Shown one piece after another: positions 37,254 through 46,272 of a DNA stretch of 50,047 nucleotides. The stretch covers positions 1 to 50,047 of the forward strand of contig NZ_JANQOP010000063.1 in the NCBI RefSeq assembly GCF_028285745.1, given 5' to 3'. The DNA comes from Acaryochloris sp. IP29b_bin.137 (GTDB lineage: Bacteria; Cyanobacteriota; Cyanobacteriia; Thermosynechococcales; Thermosynechococcaceae). The notes under the pieces are model-generated. The model was not told where the DNA came from. It saw nothing but the letters and a program-made list of their open reading frames with translations, and ran no database searches. The number at the start of each line of letters is the position of its first letter. The stretch's first letter is position 1. Both the position numbers and the translations under genes were made by a program.

Positions 37254-37583
37254 ATGATGCATCCCAAAGTAGTAACCCTACAGCCCAACGACATATTTGA
37301 CGGAACCACTGGAATAACGTTTCGCCAAGATGTCACAGCAGCAATCGATGATGGGGCGGACATTATTTTAGTGGACTGTCAAGATATCAAGTTTATGGAC
37401 AGTTCTGGGCTGGGCTCTTTAGTGCTTGCCCTTAAGGCAGTTCGGGCCACAAAAAGTCAGCTGGTGCTGTGTTCCCTAACCACTCAGGTGAAAACGCTAT
37501 TTCATCTCACTGAAATTACTCAAATCTTTCAGATCTACGAGAATCGGCAGCATTTCGAGCAAAGCGAATTACTTAAGCTTTGA
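37254..37583 (+). CDS. STAS-domain anti-sigma-factor antagonist (RsbV/SpoIIAA-like)
   Basis: A 109-residue single-domain protein. The conserved loop FMDSSGLGSL has the phosphorylatable serine at 50 or 51, and VDCQDIKF forms the preceding strand. In partner switching the unphosphorylated form binds an RsbW-type kinase and frees its target. A phosphatase of the matching type is encoded convergently 33 bases away, and an RsbW-like protein follows at 38964. The start is one of two consecutive ATG codons. The closeness of the three genes supports a working module. Confidence 0.92.
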   Translation: MMHPKVVTLQPNDIFDGTTGITFRQDVTAAIDDGADIILVDCQDIKFMDSSGLGSLVLALKAVRATKSQLVLCSLTTQVKTLFHLTEITQIFQIYENRQHFEQSELLKL

Positions 37584-37616
37584 ATCGGATGATTCAGGCT
37601 TTAACGAAACCTAACT

Positions 37617-38738
37617 TTAACCAAAAACAAGCTGTAGTAACGCCAAATCGTCTGTAAATCCCTGGTTGGTGCACTGTTGTATCTGCGCCAAAATATCATC
37701 AATTGAAGGGGAGGGTCGTTGGTGTAGGGTCCGCAGAATTTGGGAGAACCCCTCTAGACCTAACAACTCTTGATTGGGTTGATTCACTTCATAAATCCCA
37801 TCACTAAAGATATAGAGGGTCTGATCAAGCCCAATCTTGCAGGTTTGGCTTTGATAGCTAAACTCTGTGAAGAGTCCCAGGGGTAATCCTGGGGTTTTTA
37901 GAGGTTGAACTGCATCCGTATTGGATACCAGTAAGGCAGGGGGGTGACCCGCACTGGCATAGACTAGTTCTTGACGGGAATGGTGGTATACCCCGTACCA
38001 TATCGTTAAGTATTTTGGGGTCTCCGGACTGATGGTAAATCGATGGTTGAGGGCCTGTAACACTTCATGGGGCTGCTGATAGTTAATGCCTGGGAAGGCC
38101 TGCGATCTCAACATATTCAAAATCGATACGGAGGGAAGCGCCGCTCCCAAACCATGCCCGGAGACATCCAGTAAGTAGACGATCAACGTATCCGGGGTCA
38201 ACCAATAATAATCAAAACAATCGCCACCCAATTGACGCGACGGAATAAATCGGGACTGAATTTGAATCGGAGACTGCAAAGGGGGCGGTAAAATTGATCG
38301 CACATATTGAGCCGCTTCAGCCAGTTCAGCTTCCAACATCTGCTTTTGTTCTCGCAAGTCGAGATTTAAACGATGTAGCCGAAGCCCTGCCCTTACCCGA
38401 GCTTGCAACTCGCTCATATCAATCGGTTTAGTCAAAAATTCATCTGCCCCCGCATTGAGACCAGCAATCCGATCATCCAAATCGGAGCGGGAGGTCAACA
38501 AGATAAAAAAGGTTGCGGATAGGTGTGCATTCGATTTTAATTGCTGACAGACCTCAATCCCATCCAGTAAAGGCATCATCCAATCACAAATAATCAAGGC
38601 AGGTTGAATCTCTTGGGCTGTTTCAAGTCCGTCTTGTCCATTAACTGCAACAGCGACTTGATAGCCTTGTTTTTCTAACGTGCGGCAGAGAAGCAGCCGG
38701 GTAATCGGATCATCATCGATGATCAGAATTTGCATCAT
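37617..38738 (-). CDS. Response regulator with PP2C (RsbU/SpoIIE) phosphatase output
   Basis: A 373-residue protein. Receiver domain at 1-120 with the acidic pocket IIDDDP, phosphoacceptor Asp52 (ICDWMMP) and Lys104 (FLTKP). A short coiled coil at about 122-145 leads to the PP2C-type phosphatase at about 160-370, with GGDCFDYYW, DVSGHGLGAALP, YASAGHPPALL, SDGIYEV and DDLALL, which contain the metal-binding aspartates. It should dephosphorylate a STAS protein when its receiver is phosphorylated, linking a two-component signal to partner switching. The likely substrate is the neighbouring STAS protein. It is divergent from the RsbW-like gene. Confidence 0.93.
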   Translation of the reverse strand: MMQILIIDDDPITRLLLCRTLEKQGYQVAVAVNGQDGLETAQEIQPALIICDWMMPLLDGIEVCQQLKSNAHLSATFFILLTSRSDLDDRIAGLNAGADEFLTKPIDMSELQARVRAGLRLHRLNLDLREQKQMLEAELAEAAQYVRSILPPPLQSPIQIQSRFIPSRQLGGDCFDYYWLTPDTLIVYLLDVSGHGLGAALPSVSILNMLRSQAFPGINYQQPHEVLQALNHRFTISPETPKYLTIWYGVYHHSRQELVYASAGHPPALLVSNTDAVQPLKTPGLPLGLFTEFSYQSQTCKIGLDQTLYIFSDGIYEVNQPNQELLGLEGFSQILRTLHQRPSPSIDDILAQIQQCTNQGFTDDLALLQLVFG

Positions 38739-38963
38739 AAAATTTCAGCAACGTAGGATTCAGGCTAGAGCGTGCCAGGTCAACCCATCCAAGATACAGG
38801 ATTCACCCACTGCATTTATTTAGTGTAACAAGCGGAAAATGTCCCTTAATCAGGGGATCTTGGGAGCTTCGTTTCCTATAATTAGATCAAAGATGCCTAT
38901 TTCTAGCGTGTGATTCGAATCGCCTTGGACCCATGGATGGAGGAATAGTCCCCCCCAAAACAG

Positions 38964-39398
38964 ATGCCAACGCATTATCATCTCGACGTTGATACCGATC
39001 TGAATAATTTAGCCCAGGTTATGGACTGGTTTCAAAAGATTCATCCGTCTCAGATACCAGAACAGAAGTGGCTAGAATGTCAGATTGCCCTAGCAGAAGG
39101 ATTCACAAATGCAGTTCGCCATGCCCATCAAGCCCTGCCTCAAGCAACCCCTATTCAAGTAGAGCTGGGGATTGAGTTGGATCGAATTGAAATTCGGATT
39201 TGGGATCAAGGTCCAATCTTTGATCTGCGGCAGTATTTGCAGAGCCATCCAGCGTTTCCTAGTCAGGAGGTCGATGGGGGACGGGGATTGTTGTTGATCC
39301 ACCGGATAGCCGACCATCTTCAGTACCGCCGAGTCGATAATTGTCGCAATTGTTTATCAATTGTTAAGTTTTGGTCTCCAAATGACGATGTCAGCTAA
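38964..39398 (+). CDS. Anti-sigma regulatory factor / RsbW-like HATPase
   Basis: A 144-residue GHKL ATPase. N-box: Glu45 and Asn49 (LAEGFTNAVRHAH). G1 box: IWDQGP at 79-84. G2 box: DGGRGLLLI at 104-112. Proteins of this type phosphorylate STAS antagonists and sequester a partner, classically a sigma factor. The sequence is clearly related to the domain inserted in the glycosyltransferase at 19201-21624, sharing DW at the start, IP with WLE.Q, AH..LP, IWD.GP and a C-terminal IKF or VKF. Its last bases overlap coaX, so the two are probably translated together. The G1 box has Ile where Gly is usual. Confidence 0.92.
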   Translation: MPTHYHLDVDTDLNNLAQVMDWFQKIHPSQIPEQKWLECQIALAEGFTNAVRHAHQALPQATPIQVELGIELDRIEIRIWDQGPIFDLRQYLQSHPAFPSQEVDGGRGLLLIHRIADHLQYRRVDNCRNCLSIVKFWSPNDDVS

Positions 39399-40221
39399 GG
39401 CTACCTTATCCTGGGTTGCCCTAAGTATTGGTAATTCCCGGTTGCATTGGTTCTCTTTTCAAGGTCCTCATCTGAATAAAACTTGGGACACAGCTCACGT
39501 CTCCACAGCCACCCTTCCCGTCAACTGGCAAGAATGGCAACAGCTTTCACCTGCATTCGAAGATTGTCCTGCTGGCACAGATAGACCAGAGTTATGGATT
39601 ATCTCGGTCGTTCCGTCTCAAACGCAGTTTTGGCAGACCTACCCGCAAGCAAAGGTCTTAACAGCAATTGATCTCCCCTTCCAGTTGCCCTATCCCACCT
39701 TTGGCCTCGATCGGGCATTATGCACTTGGACTGCAGGTCTATTGTATGGCTGGCCCATACTCGTCATTGATGCTGGAACTGCATTAACCTATACCGGGGC
39801 CATTTCTATCACCCAATGTTTAGGAGGGGCTATCTTACCGGGTTTGGGATTGCAATTGCAATCGCTACAAGCGACCTCAGCCCTCCCCTCCGTCTCCTTA
39901 CCCAATCAATTGCCCGACCGATGGGCAATGGATACAAACACTGCTATTCAAAGTGGTATTGTCCACACGGTTATCTCTAGCCTGACGACTTATATTCACG
40001 ATTGGCTATCCCAGTTTCCAACCAGCAAAGTGGTGATGACGGGGGGAGATGCCCCCATGCTCTACCGTTATCTGTGCAAACCTAGACCCCAAATCTATGA
40101 ATTCTCTAACCACATCATTCTCAATCCCCTACTGCAGGGCTCAGGGCTACTGCATTTGCGCCAACACCATTTACACGAATCCCATTCCCTAGAAACAGCG
40201 TCTGACCAAACTAGCGGATGA
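39382..40221 (+). CDS. coaX: Type III pantothenate kinase
   Basis: First enzyme of coenzyme A synthesis, phosphorylating pantothenate. About 279 residues from the ATG at 39382; another ATG lies two codons on. Motifs: SIGNSRLHW (phosphate loop, with Ser at the place of the usual Asp, as I recall for cyanobacterial members), TFGLDRALC, LVIDAGTALTY and GGAILPGLGLQ. Both catalytic-region motifs after the first are intact. The start overlaps the 3' end of the RsbW-like gene by 17 bases. The stop region overlaps the tail of the convergent NUDIX gene by 11 bases. Confidence 0.92.
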   Translation: MTMSAKATLSWVALSIGNSRLHWFSFQGPHLNKTWDTAHVSTATLPVNWQEWQQLSPAFEDCPAGTDRPELWIISVVPSQTQFWQTYPQAKVLTAIDLPFQLPYPTFGLDRALCTWTAGLLYGWPILVIDAGTALTYTGAISITQCLGGAILPGLGLQLQSLQATSALPSVSLPNQLPDRWAMDTNTAIQSGIVHTVISSLTTYIHDWLSQFPTSKVVMTGGDAPMLYRYLCKPRPQIYEFSNHIILNPLLQGSGLLHLRQHHLHESHSLETASDQTSG

Positions 40222-40675
40222 CGAGCGTCCCCTGGAGGTAGTCCGCTAACTGTTGCCTATGGTCATGGCTAAGGGACATATTGGCGGCATGATCGAGGTC
40301 AAATGACTTTACCTCGGAGATTTCATTCATGTCCTTAACCTGTAGATTACCTTGAACCTTAATTTCAAAGGTGAGGCAAACAGAGTGGAACCGTGGATCT
40401 CGATCGGGGGATGAGTAGACCCCCACTAACCGCCCCATCTGTTCCATCACGAGTCCAGTTTCTTCCTCCAGCTCTCGCTCAATCGCTTGTTGAATCGTTT
40501 CGCCCCAATCCATCATCCCTCCAGGGAGACTCCAACAGCCATTGTCTCGACGTTTGACAAGTATGATTTGCCCATCCTCAAGAATCGGGATTAGGCATAT
40601 TCCTAATAGCGGATGCCGAAAGAGTAAGCCCAGCGCTGTCTGAGCCACATAAGCAAAACGTTTCATAACGAACAT
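40211..40675 (-). CDS. NUDIX hydrolase
   Basis: A 154-residue pyrophosphohydrolase. The full Nudix box GGMMDWGETIQQAIERELEE continuing ETGL matches GX5EX7REUXEEXGU and includes all metal-binding glutamates. The substrate may be a nucleoside diphosphate derivative; no specificity motif is recognised. A second ATG lies three codons downstream of the first, so the start could be 40666. The 3' end overlaps the end of coaX on the other strand. Confidence 0.92.
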   Translation of the reverse strand: MFVMKRFAYVAQTALGLLFRHPLLGICLIPILEDGQIILVKRRDNGCWSLPGGMMDWGETIQQAIERELEEETGLVMEQMGRLVGVYSSPDRDPRFHSVCLTFEIKVQGNLQVKDMNEISEVKSFDLDHAANMSLSHDHRQQLADYLQGTLVIR

Positions 40676-40839
40676 AACGAAAGATGTTATCTAGGGCAGA
40701 CAATGAAGCCAAAAAAACTGGATGAATGGTCTGACACGGCAATTAACTTATCAAGGCAAATTTCAAAAATTATGCACACTCTGATAACAGTTCAGTGAGA
40801 TAGTTCGCTTAACCCCTGATGGACTGTATTCTAGGTGCT

Positions 40840-41304
40840 TTAGCGCGAGTTTAGATCACTCAAGACATCTGACGCATGCTGGGCAGGTTTGACTTTGCGA
40901 TAAATCTTCGCAAACTTCCCGTCAGGGTCGATCAAAAAAGTATGGCGATAGATCCCTTCATATTCTTTGCCCATAAACTTTTTAGGCCCATAGGCTTGAT
41001 AAGCTTTGGCAACGCTCAAATCTAAATCTGACAGCAAAATAAAAGGAAGGCTTTGTTTATCAATAAATTTCTGATGGGATTTCCCATCATCGCCACTAAT
41101 TCCGAGGATAACGACCTGCTTATCTTCATAGTGGGTATACAAATCGCGGAATCCGCAAGCCTCTTTCGTACAGCCTGGCGTATTATCTCGTGGGTAAAAG
41201 TAGAGAACCACCCATTGCCCTCGGAAACCTTGCAAGTCAACCTGCTTTCCGTTCGCGTCTGGCAGGATAAAGCCGGGTGCATCTTCGCCAACTTCTAACG
41301 TCAT
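40840..41304 (-). CDS. bcp: Peroxiredoxin of the Bcp/PrxQ type
   Basis: A 154-residue thiol peroxidase that reduces hydrogen and alkyl peroxides using thioredoxin. The active site YPRDNTPGCTKEAC holds the peroxidatic Cys45 and resolving Cys50, spaced as in PrxQ. APGFILPD at the N-terminus and YRHTFLIDPDGK are typical. No signal peptide, so cytosolic. It is divergent from the small membrane gene at 41553 with a 248-base gap that should hold both promoters. Confidence 0.95.
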   Translation of the reverse strand: MTLEVGEDAPGFILPDANGKQVDLQGFRGQWVVLYFYPRDNTPGCTKEACGFRDLYTHYEDKQVVILGISGDDGKSHQKFIDKQSLPFILLSDLDLSVAKAYQAYGPKKFMGKEYEGIYRHTFLIDPDGKFAKIYRKVKPAQHASDVLSDLNSR

Positions 41305-41552
41305 AGTCTGTAAAGGTAAAGGATCAATCGATACAATGAAGCGGTAAAAATCTGGGTCACTTTTTAAGGGTCTAGTGACATTATTTGGGCGGAATCTCTC
41401 TAGAATTATGCCCTAAGATGCTCGTCTTCAGAAGTGTTGATGCAAACAATCACGTATTACCCAGCGCTATCCTGCCATTAGGGTCGAGCTAAGCGATGGA
41501 GGACTCCGGGCAACGCTAGGATAAAGATATCCCTCTCCTGTGATTCTCAACT

Positions 41553-41714
41553 ATGACCTTTTTCCGTCAAACCATTGCTCCATTCTTAATCGTATTGATT
41601 TTTGTTGTCGCTCTAGTCGCGGTCAGTGCCAGAATTTTTCTACCCGAGGATATGGCTCAACCTGCACCCGTAGAGGAGATTAGTTCGTCCCCCGCAGTGG
41701 TCATAAGCGAGTAG
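41553..41714 (+). CDS. 53-residue single-pass membrane protein
   Basis: An open frame starting MTFFRQTIAPFLIVLIFVVA. It has one strong transmembrane helix (about residues 9-28) followed by a short acidic, proline-containing tail (PEDMAQPAPVEEI). The ATG comes right after CTCAACT and lacks a strong ribosome site. It ends 22 bases before the GNAT gene on the same strand, suggesting co-transcription. The composition (basic start, clean hydrophobic helix, acidic tail) is unlikely by chance. Function unknown. Confidence 0.6.
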   Translation: MTFFRQTIAPFLIVLIFVVALVAVSARIFLPEDMAQPAPVEEISSSPAVVISE

Positions 41715-41736
41715 CATTTCTGCTTGGTCCTGTTTT

Positions 41737-42246
41737 TTGTCTGAAGAATCACCCTTGAGTGAAGTCTTATTACCTGGATTTGGGTTCCGTTTGGGCGCAG
41801 GTTCTGAACGATATATATTGCTGCAATTTATGCAATATACGTTTGAAGAACTCTACCCAGGCAACAACTATCATCATCTTCAGGAAATCATTGATCAGTA
41901 TTGGTCAGACCAAACCCCTTTTTGGCTAGTGTCTCCTCAATCGGATAACCAACATTTTGTGGGTTGCTTGTGGCTTGGAACGGCCATCGACCAGGTGACG
42001 GGAGAGGCTTACACCCATCTATTTGTTGTTTACGTCACGCCAAAATATCGGAGGCAAGGATTAGGAACCGCCCTATTAAGGCGAGCAGAACAGTGGGCGG
42101 TACAACAAGGGAATCCACAAATTGGTTTACAGGTCTTTGCCCATGCCCAGGCGGCGAGGTCTCTATACGAAAAACTGGGGTATGCCCCCAGAGCCCTCTT
42201 GCTGATGAAGTCTGTTAAACAGCCAGAGCGTGACGGAATGTTATGA
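41737..42246 (+). CDS. GNAT-family N-acetyltransferase
   Basis: A 169-residue acetyl-CoA-dependent transferase. Motif A is LFVVYVTPKYRRQGLGTALL, with the R-x-x-G-x-G/A pyrophosphate loop, and a C-terminal ARSLYEKLGYAPR is motif B. The only in-frame starts near the N-terminus are TTG at 41737 and another TTG 18 bases on. It follows the small membrane gene by 22 bases. The substrate (small molecule or protein amine) is unknown. Confidence 0.87.
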   Translation: MSEESPLSEVLLPGFGFRLGAGSERYILLQFMQYTFEELYPGNNYHHLQEIIDQYWSDQTPFWLVSPQSDNQHFVGCLWLGTAIDQVTGEAYTHLFVVYVTPKYRRQGLGTALLRRAEQWAVQQGNPQIGLQVFAHAQAARSLYEKLGYAPRALLLMKSVKQPERDGML

Positions 42247-42474
42247 GTTGTCCTCTTAGCAGCAGGCCGGTTATGTTCGAATCCAGGAATGCTATGCATA
42301 AACAACAGAGCAAGCTTGTAACCTTAGTTCGGAATAAGCTAAAACCCTTATTCTTGCGTTAGCTGAAACCTGCATTCTTTCGTAGAAGAGTCTCAAAAAT
42401 GGGCTTAACCCGAACTGGGGTTAACCTGGATTATTGCAGCAGGAAGAAGTGGCACAAACGCTGGCTCAAATTGC

Positions 42475-42660
42475 GCCCATCGGATTGGTCAACAACGTCT
42501 CGTCACCATTGATCGGCTGGTAACCAAGAACACGATTGAAGAGAACATCGTTGATCTGCATCGGCATAAGCGGGATTTAGCCGATAGTTTGTTAGAGGGT
42601 GCCGATATGAGCGGCAAGATATCCACCGATGAACTGCTGCAACTCATTCAAAACGGTTAA
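42475..42660 (+). pseudogene. C-terminal remnant of a SNF2-family helicase
   Basis: A 61-codon open frame begins without a start codon at AHRIGQQR (SNF2 motif VI) and runs through LVTKNTIEENIVDLHRHKR and SGKISTDELLQLI to a stop, exactly the C-terminus of a SNF2 protein. Upstream (about 42399-42474) faint traces remain, such as TGVNLD and a GCAGCA-GAAGAA block where WNPAAEEQA is expected, but the frame is broken. It is not a copy of the intact gene at 2977-6162, whose C-terminus differs, so another SNF2 gene once stood here. Confidence 0.8.
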
Positions 42661-42973
42661 TATTTTTCTACTCGCCCGATTTAATCGATCAAAAAGCCGA
42701 TTTTTACACCGCTTTTTTGTTGAAATAATATAAATCAATAAAAATATTTCTTACATTTGTTAATTTTTAAGCGTGATCCCCATCACTGAACGGCCTTTAT
42801 GGGGAAAACTAGGGTGGTTATGGTATGCCAAGCATTTTTCTCAAGAGAAACATCGCTTCTTGCCTCTGTCATAGCCTTCGTTAAAAGATGTTTTGCCAGG
42901 CTATCCCCCTTATTTTGGAGGTTGTGTTTATCAAATATTTCCTGTTTAGAGTCTTGAACTGTAGGTGCCCTCT

Positions 42974-44389
42974 ATGATTACGGTAGGGCAGGAGATTGAT
43001 AAGCCAGGAAATAACGATTGCACTTCGAATCGCTCAAAAGCTCCTAAACTCAGCTTTTGGCAACTCTGGAACATGAGTTTTGGCTTTTTTGGTATTCAGT
43101 TTGGCTGGGGCCTGCAAATGGCCAACACCAGCAGTATTTTTGAACATTTAGGAGCTCGGGTCCATCAACTTCCTTTGCTCTGGTTAGCCGCCCCTCTAAC
43201 CGGGCTCATCGTACAACCCGTTATTGGGTACTTAAGTGACCATACCTGGGGACCGCTGGGGCGGCGGCGGCCTTATTTCCTGGCAGGTGCGATCGCAGGG
43301 TCCGTAGCACTAATTTTGATGCCGAATGCTCCCAGTCTATGGATGGCAGTGGGATTGTTGTGGATTTTGGATACCTCGGCCAATATCAGCATGACGCCAT
43401 TTCGATCCTTTGTGGGAGATTTGCTGCCAGAGAAGCAGCGCACCTTAGGCTTTACGATTCAAGGTATCTTTCACGGTTTAGCCGGGGTGATTGCTTCGGC
43501 TTTACCCTGGTTATTGCACCATGGATTTGGCGTGATTGAATCCCAAGAGAATTACCATACGGTGCCGATGGCCGTTAAACTCTCCTTCTATATCGGCGCT
43601 TTGATCTTTTTAGGATCAGTGGTGTGGACCGTTGTCACGACGACGGAACCCCCACCCATAGAATTTGACTCAGCCTATCCCCAAACGCCTCAGACCGATG
43701 CCAAAGGTATGGTATCGGATATTGGTATTGCCCTACGAGAAATGCCCGCAACGATGCGCCAGTTGGCTTGGGTGCAGTTCTGTAGCTGGTTTGGGATGTT
43801 TTGTGTATTTTTGTATTTCCCACCTGCGATCGCACATAATATTTTCGGGGCGACCTCAGAAGGCACCTTACTCTACACCACAGGGATTGAATGGGCAGGG
43901 CTGTGTATTGCCCTATATAACGCAGTCTGTTGTATCTTTTCCTTTGTCCTGCCTAAACTAACTCAGCACATCAGTTTGAAAGTCACCCATTCCCTCTGCC
44001 TGATTTGTGGAGCCATAGGCTTATGCTCCCTCCTGTTGATTCACAATCAATATGCACTCTTACTGCCGATGGTGGGTGTGGGGATAGCATGGGCCAGTAT
44101 GTTGTCTCTCCCCTATGCCATGTTGATTAATGTGCTACCAGTAAGCAAGAGCGGTCTCTACATGGGCATCTTTAACTTTTTTATTGTCCTACCAGAAATT
44201 GTGGCATCCCTGAGCTTGGGGTGGATGATGAACCATCTATTTGCAGATAATCGGTTGATTGCTGTTGTCATGGGGGGTGTTTTTATGCTGGGGGCCGCAC
44301 TTTTGACCCAGCGAGTCCAAAACAGTTCAGACATTGAGCCTCTAAATCATGACTATGCTCCTGCTGAACAGCTCGTCAGCACCCATTAG
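42974..44389 (+). CDS. MFS transporter, SLC45/sugar-permease-like
   Basis: A membrane transporter of about 471 residues with 12 predicted helices. The N-terminus has WNMSFGFFGIQFGWGLQMAN, and the first cytoplasmic loop has the MFS motif in the form GYLSDHTWGPLGRRRPY. This pattern resembles the glycoside-pentoside-hexuronide and SLC45 sucrose permeases, so a sugar symporter is the best guess. ATG at 42974 is preferred over GTG at 42965. Upstream lies the SNF2 remnant. A second transporter gene follows after 177 bases on the same strand. Confidence 0.85.
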   Translation: MITVGQEIDKPGNNDCTSNRSKAPKLSFWQLWNMSFGFFGIQFGWGLQMANTSSIFEHLGARVHQLPLLWLAAPLTGLIVQPVIGYLSDHTWGPLGRRRPYFLAGAIAGSVALILMPNAPSLWMAVGLLWILDTSANISMTPFRSFVGDLLPEKQRTLGFTIQGIFHGLAGVIASALPWLLHHGFGVIESQENYHTVPMAVKLSFYIGALIFLGSVVWTVVTTTEPPPIEFDSAYPQTPQTDAKGMVSDIGIALREMPATMRQLAWVQFCSWFGMFCVFLYFPPAIAHNIFGATSEGTLLYTTGIEWAGLCIALYNAVCCIFSFVLPKLTQHISLKVTHSLCLICGAIGLCSLLLIHNQYALLLPMVGVGIAWASMLSLPYAMLINVLPVSKSGLYMGIFNFFIVLPEIVASLSLGWMMNHLFADNRLIAVVMGGVFMLGAALLTQRVQNSSDIEPLNHDYAPAEQLVSTH

Positions 44390-44566
44390 TAAAATTTGCT
44401 GCTCAACACATCGCTTTTATCCGCAACATTGAATCGCACCACATGACTGATTGCGTTGTCAGAATTATATTTACTGATCGATTAGTCTATCTAGCTACAG
44501 TTCATTGTGCAGAATCTGCCTATGATGCCTGTCATAGCAATTCCAAATCTTAGGAGGCGCAGCGTC

Positions 44567-46057
44567 ATGACAGAAGCATTGCTCCCAAGTGGCATCATTG
44601 CCTTTTTGATAGCCACCCTTGGCATTGGCCTGTACGCCTCTAAGCAGATTAAAGGAGACAGTGTCAATTTCTTAGTCGCAGGGCGTGGATTAACATTGCC
44701 TTTGGCTGCAGCCACCCTGATGGCCCAATCCGTCGACTCCAACGCCACCCTTGGCAATACTGACTTGGCCGCTGAGTTCGGTTTTTGGGCAGGGGCCGCC
44801 CTACCATTAGGATTGGCATTGTGCTTATTCTTGACAGCCCTTTTCTTTGCTAAACCGATGAACCGCATGGGTCTAATTACTCTACCGGACTTTTATCGTG
44901 TTAAGTATGGCCGCACAACAGAATGGGTAGCAGCAGTACTAATGGTGATTAGCTTCTCATTTCTACTAGCTGGGAATTTAGTGGCAGGCGGTTATCTCTT
45001 CCAAACCTTTCTGGGCACATCCTATACCCTCGGGGTTCTGTTGCTAGCAGGGATTGTTCTTATCTACACCGCCAGTGGTGGATTGTTTGCGGTTGCCTAC
45101 ACCGATGCTATTCAAGTATTTATTGCCTTGATTGGTTCACTTTGCTTATTTGGCTTTATTGGCTCGACTTTTGGTTTGGATATTCCGGCTGGAACTGGCC
45201 CATTAGCGATGGCACAGATGACCGATCCAGGTTCTGGTGCCCTTGTGAATTGGGCCACCTTACTCGCATTGGGTTTAGGAGATATCGTTGCCATTGACTT
45301 TATGGCCAGGATTTTTTCAGCTGAAAGTCCAGAAACAGCCCAAAGAGCCTGTTTAATCGGCTCGTTCGGAACCGTGATTATTGGAGTCCCTTTTTCAATC
45401 ATTGCGCTTTCAGCCCCTAGTATTTTGCAGCAAGCTGGTGTGACGGCTGAAGGACCTGTTCTCTATGCGTTATTGCAGAATGTTGTACCGCCAATCTTAG
45501 CATTGTTGGTAATTGTGGCGATTCTCTCCGCCTCATTATCTACCGCAGATGGAGCCATATTAGGCACCTCATCAGTCATTGCTCACAATATTCTAGGCAT
45601 TCGTCATGGTAGCCACAATGCAGGAGGCGATCGATTATTGGCCCTCACTCGTTTAATGGCCGTATTCATTACGGTAATGGGGGTGTTTTTTGCCTTAAGA
45701 GTTCCGCAAACAGGGGTTCTACTTCTTTTGGCATTTGATTTAGGGTTCGCTGGGCTCTTGGTTCCTTTGGCGGGTGGTTTGTTTTATCCTAAATCGACTC
45801 GTGAGGGTGCTTTGGCTTGCATTATTGTTGGCTCACTCATGCGATTGGTGCTATTTGCTTTAATGCCAGTTACATTTGGCATCGAAAATACGCTGTTGTA
45901 TATTCCCAATAACTGGTTTAAGGCTGACTTTGACGGCATTCCAACGCTGATAAGTCCGTTAGTTGGTTTAATTTTGTTTTTGGTTGTTTCAAAGCTGACC
46001 TATAAGCCAGCTCGCATTACGGAAGAGTCCGTTCGAAAAGCACTTCAGAATGTGTGA
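44567..46057 (+). CDS. Sodium:solute symporter (SSS family)
   Basis: A 496-residue transporter with about 13 hydrophobic helices. Family signatures: FLVAGRGLTLP after the first helix, YTASGGLFAVAYTDAIQ, and STADGAILGTSSVIAHNI, which carries the Na2-site serine and threonine region. The start is well fixed: AGGAGG at 44552-44557 lies nine bases before the ATG at 44567, so the longer frame from 44507 is rejected. The substrate is not evident; SSS members carry sugars, amino acids, vitamins or organic acids. Confidence 0.92.
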   Translation: MTEALLPSGIIAFLIATLGIGLYASKQIKGDSVNFLVAGRGLTLPLAAATLMAQSVDSNATLGNTDLAAEFGFWAGAALPLGLALCLFLTALFFAKPMNRMGLITLPDFYRVKYGRTTEWVAAVLMVISFSFLLAGNLVAGGYLFQTFLGTSYTLGVLLLAGIVLIYTASGGLFAVAYTDAIQVFIALIGSLCLFGFIGSTFGLDIPAGTGPLAMAQMTDPGSGALVNWATLLALGLGDIVAIDFMARIFSAESPETAQRACLIGSFGTVIIGVPFSIIALSAPSILQQAGVTAEGPVLYALLQNVVPPILALLVIVAILSASLSTADGAILGTSSVIAHNILGIRHGSHNAGGDRLLALTRLMAVFITVMGVFFALRVPQTGVLLLLAFDLGFAGLLVPLAGGLFYPKSTREGALACIIVGSLMRLVLFALMPVTFGIENTLLYIPNNWFKADFDGIPTLISPLVGLILFLVVSKLTYKPARITEESVRKALQNV

Positions 46058-46272
46058 GCTTACGCTTTGGGAGTTAGACCCTACAATAGCTCTAGCATGA
46101 GAATAATGCCTAGATGACACCCTTCCTGATGTCATTCCTTTGTCGCCCCCATAGGCTGCCTCGACCTGCAATACCAGAATGATTCGCTTGACATTCACTT
46201 CTTCTCTATCTAAGAGAGAAATGGGCATCCTAACCCTAACGAAGTAAGCTGCTTTAGTAGTCCTGGTTAGTT

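Noticed and set aside
42270..42290. TTCGAATCC resembling a tRNA T-loop
   Set aside because: The surrounding bases do not form the T stem or the acceptor and anticodon arms.
46114..46135. Small inverted repeat ATGACA/TGTCAT after the SSS gene
   Set aside because: Only six base pairs and no T tract, so too weak to call a terminator.
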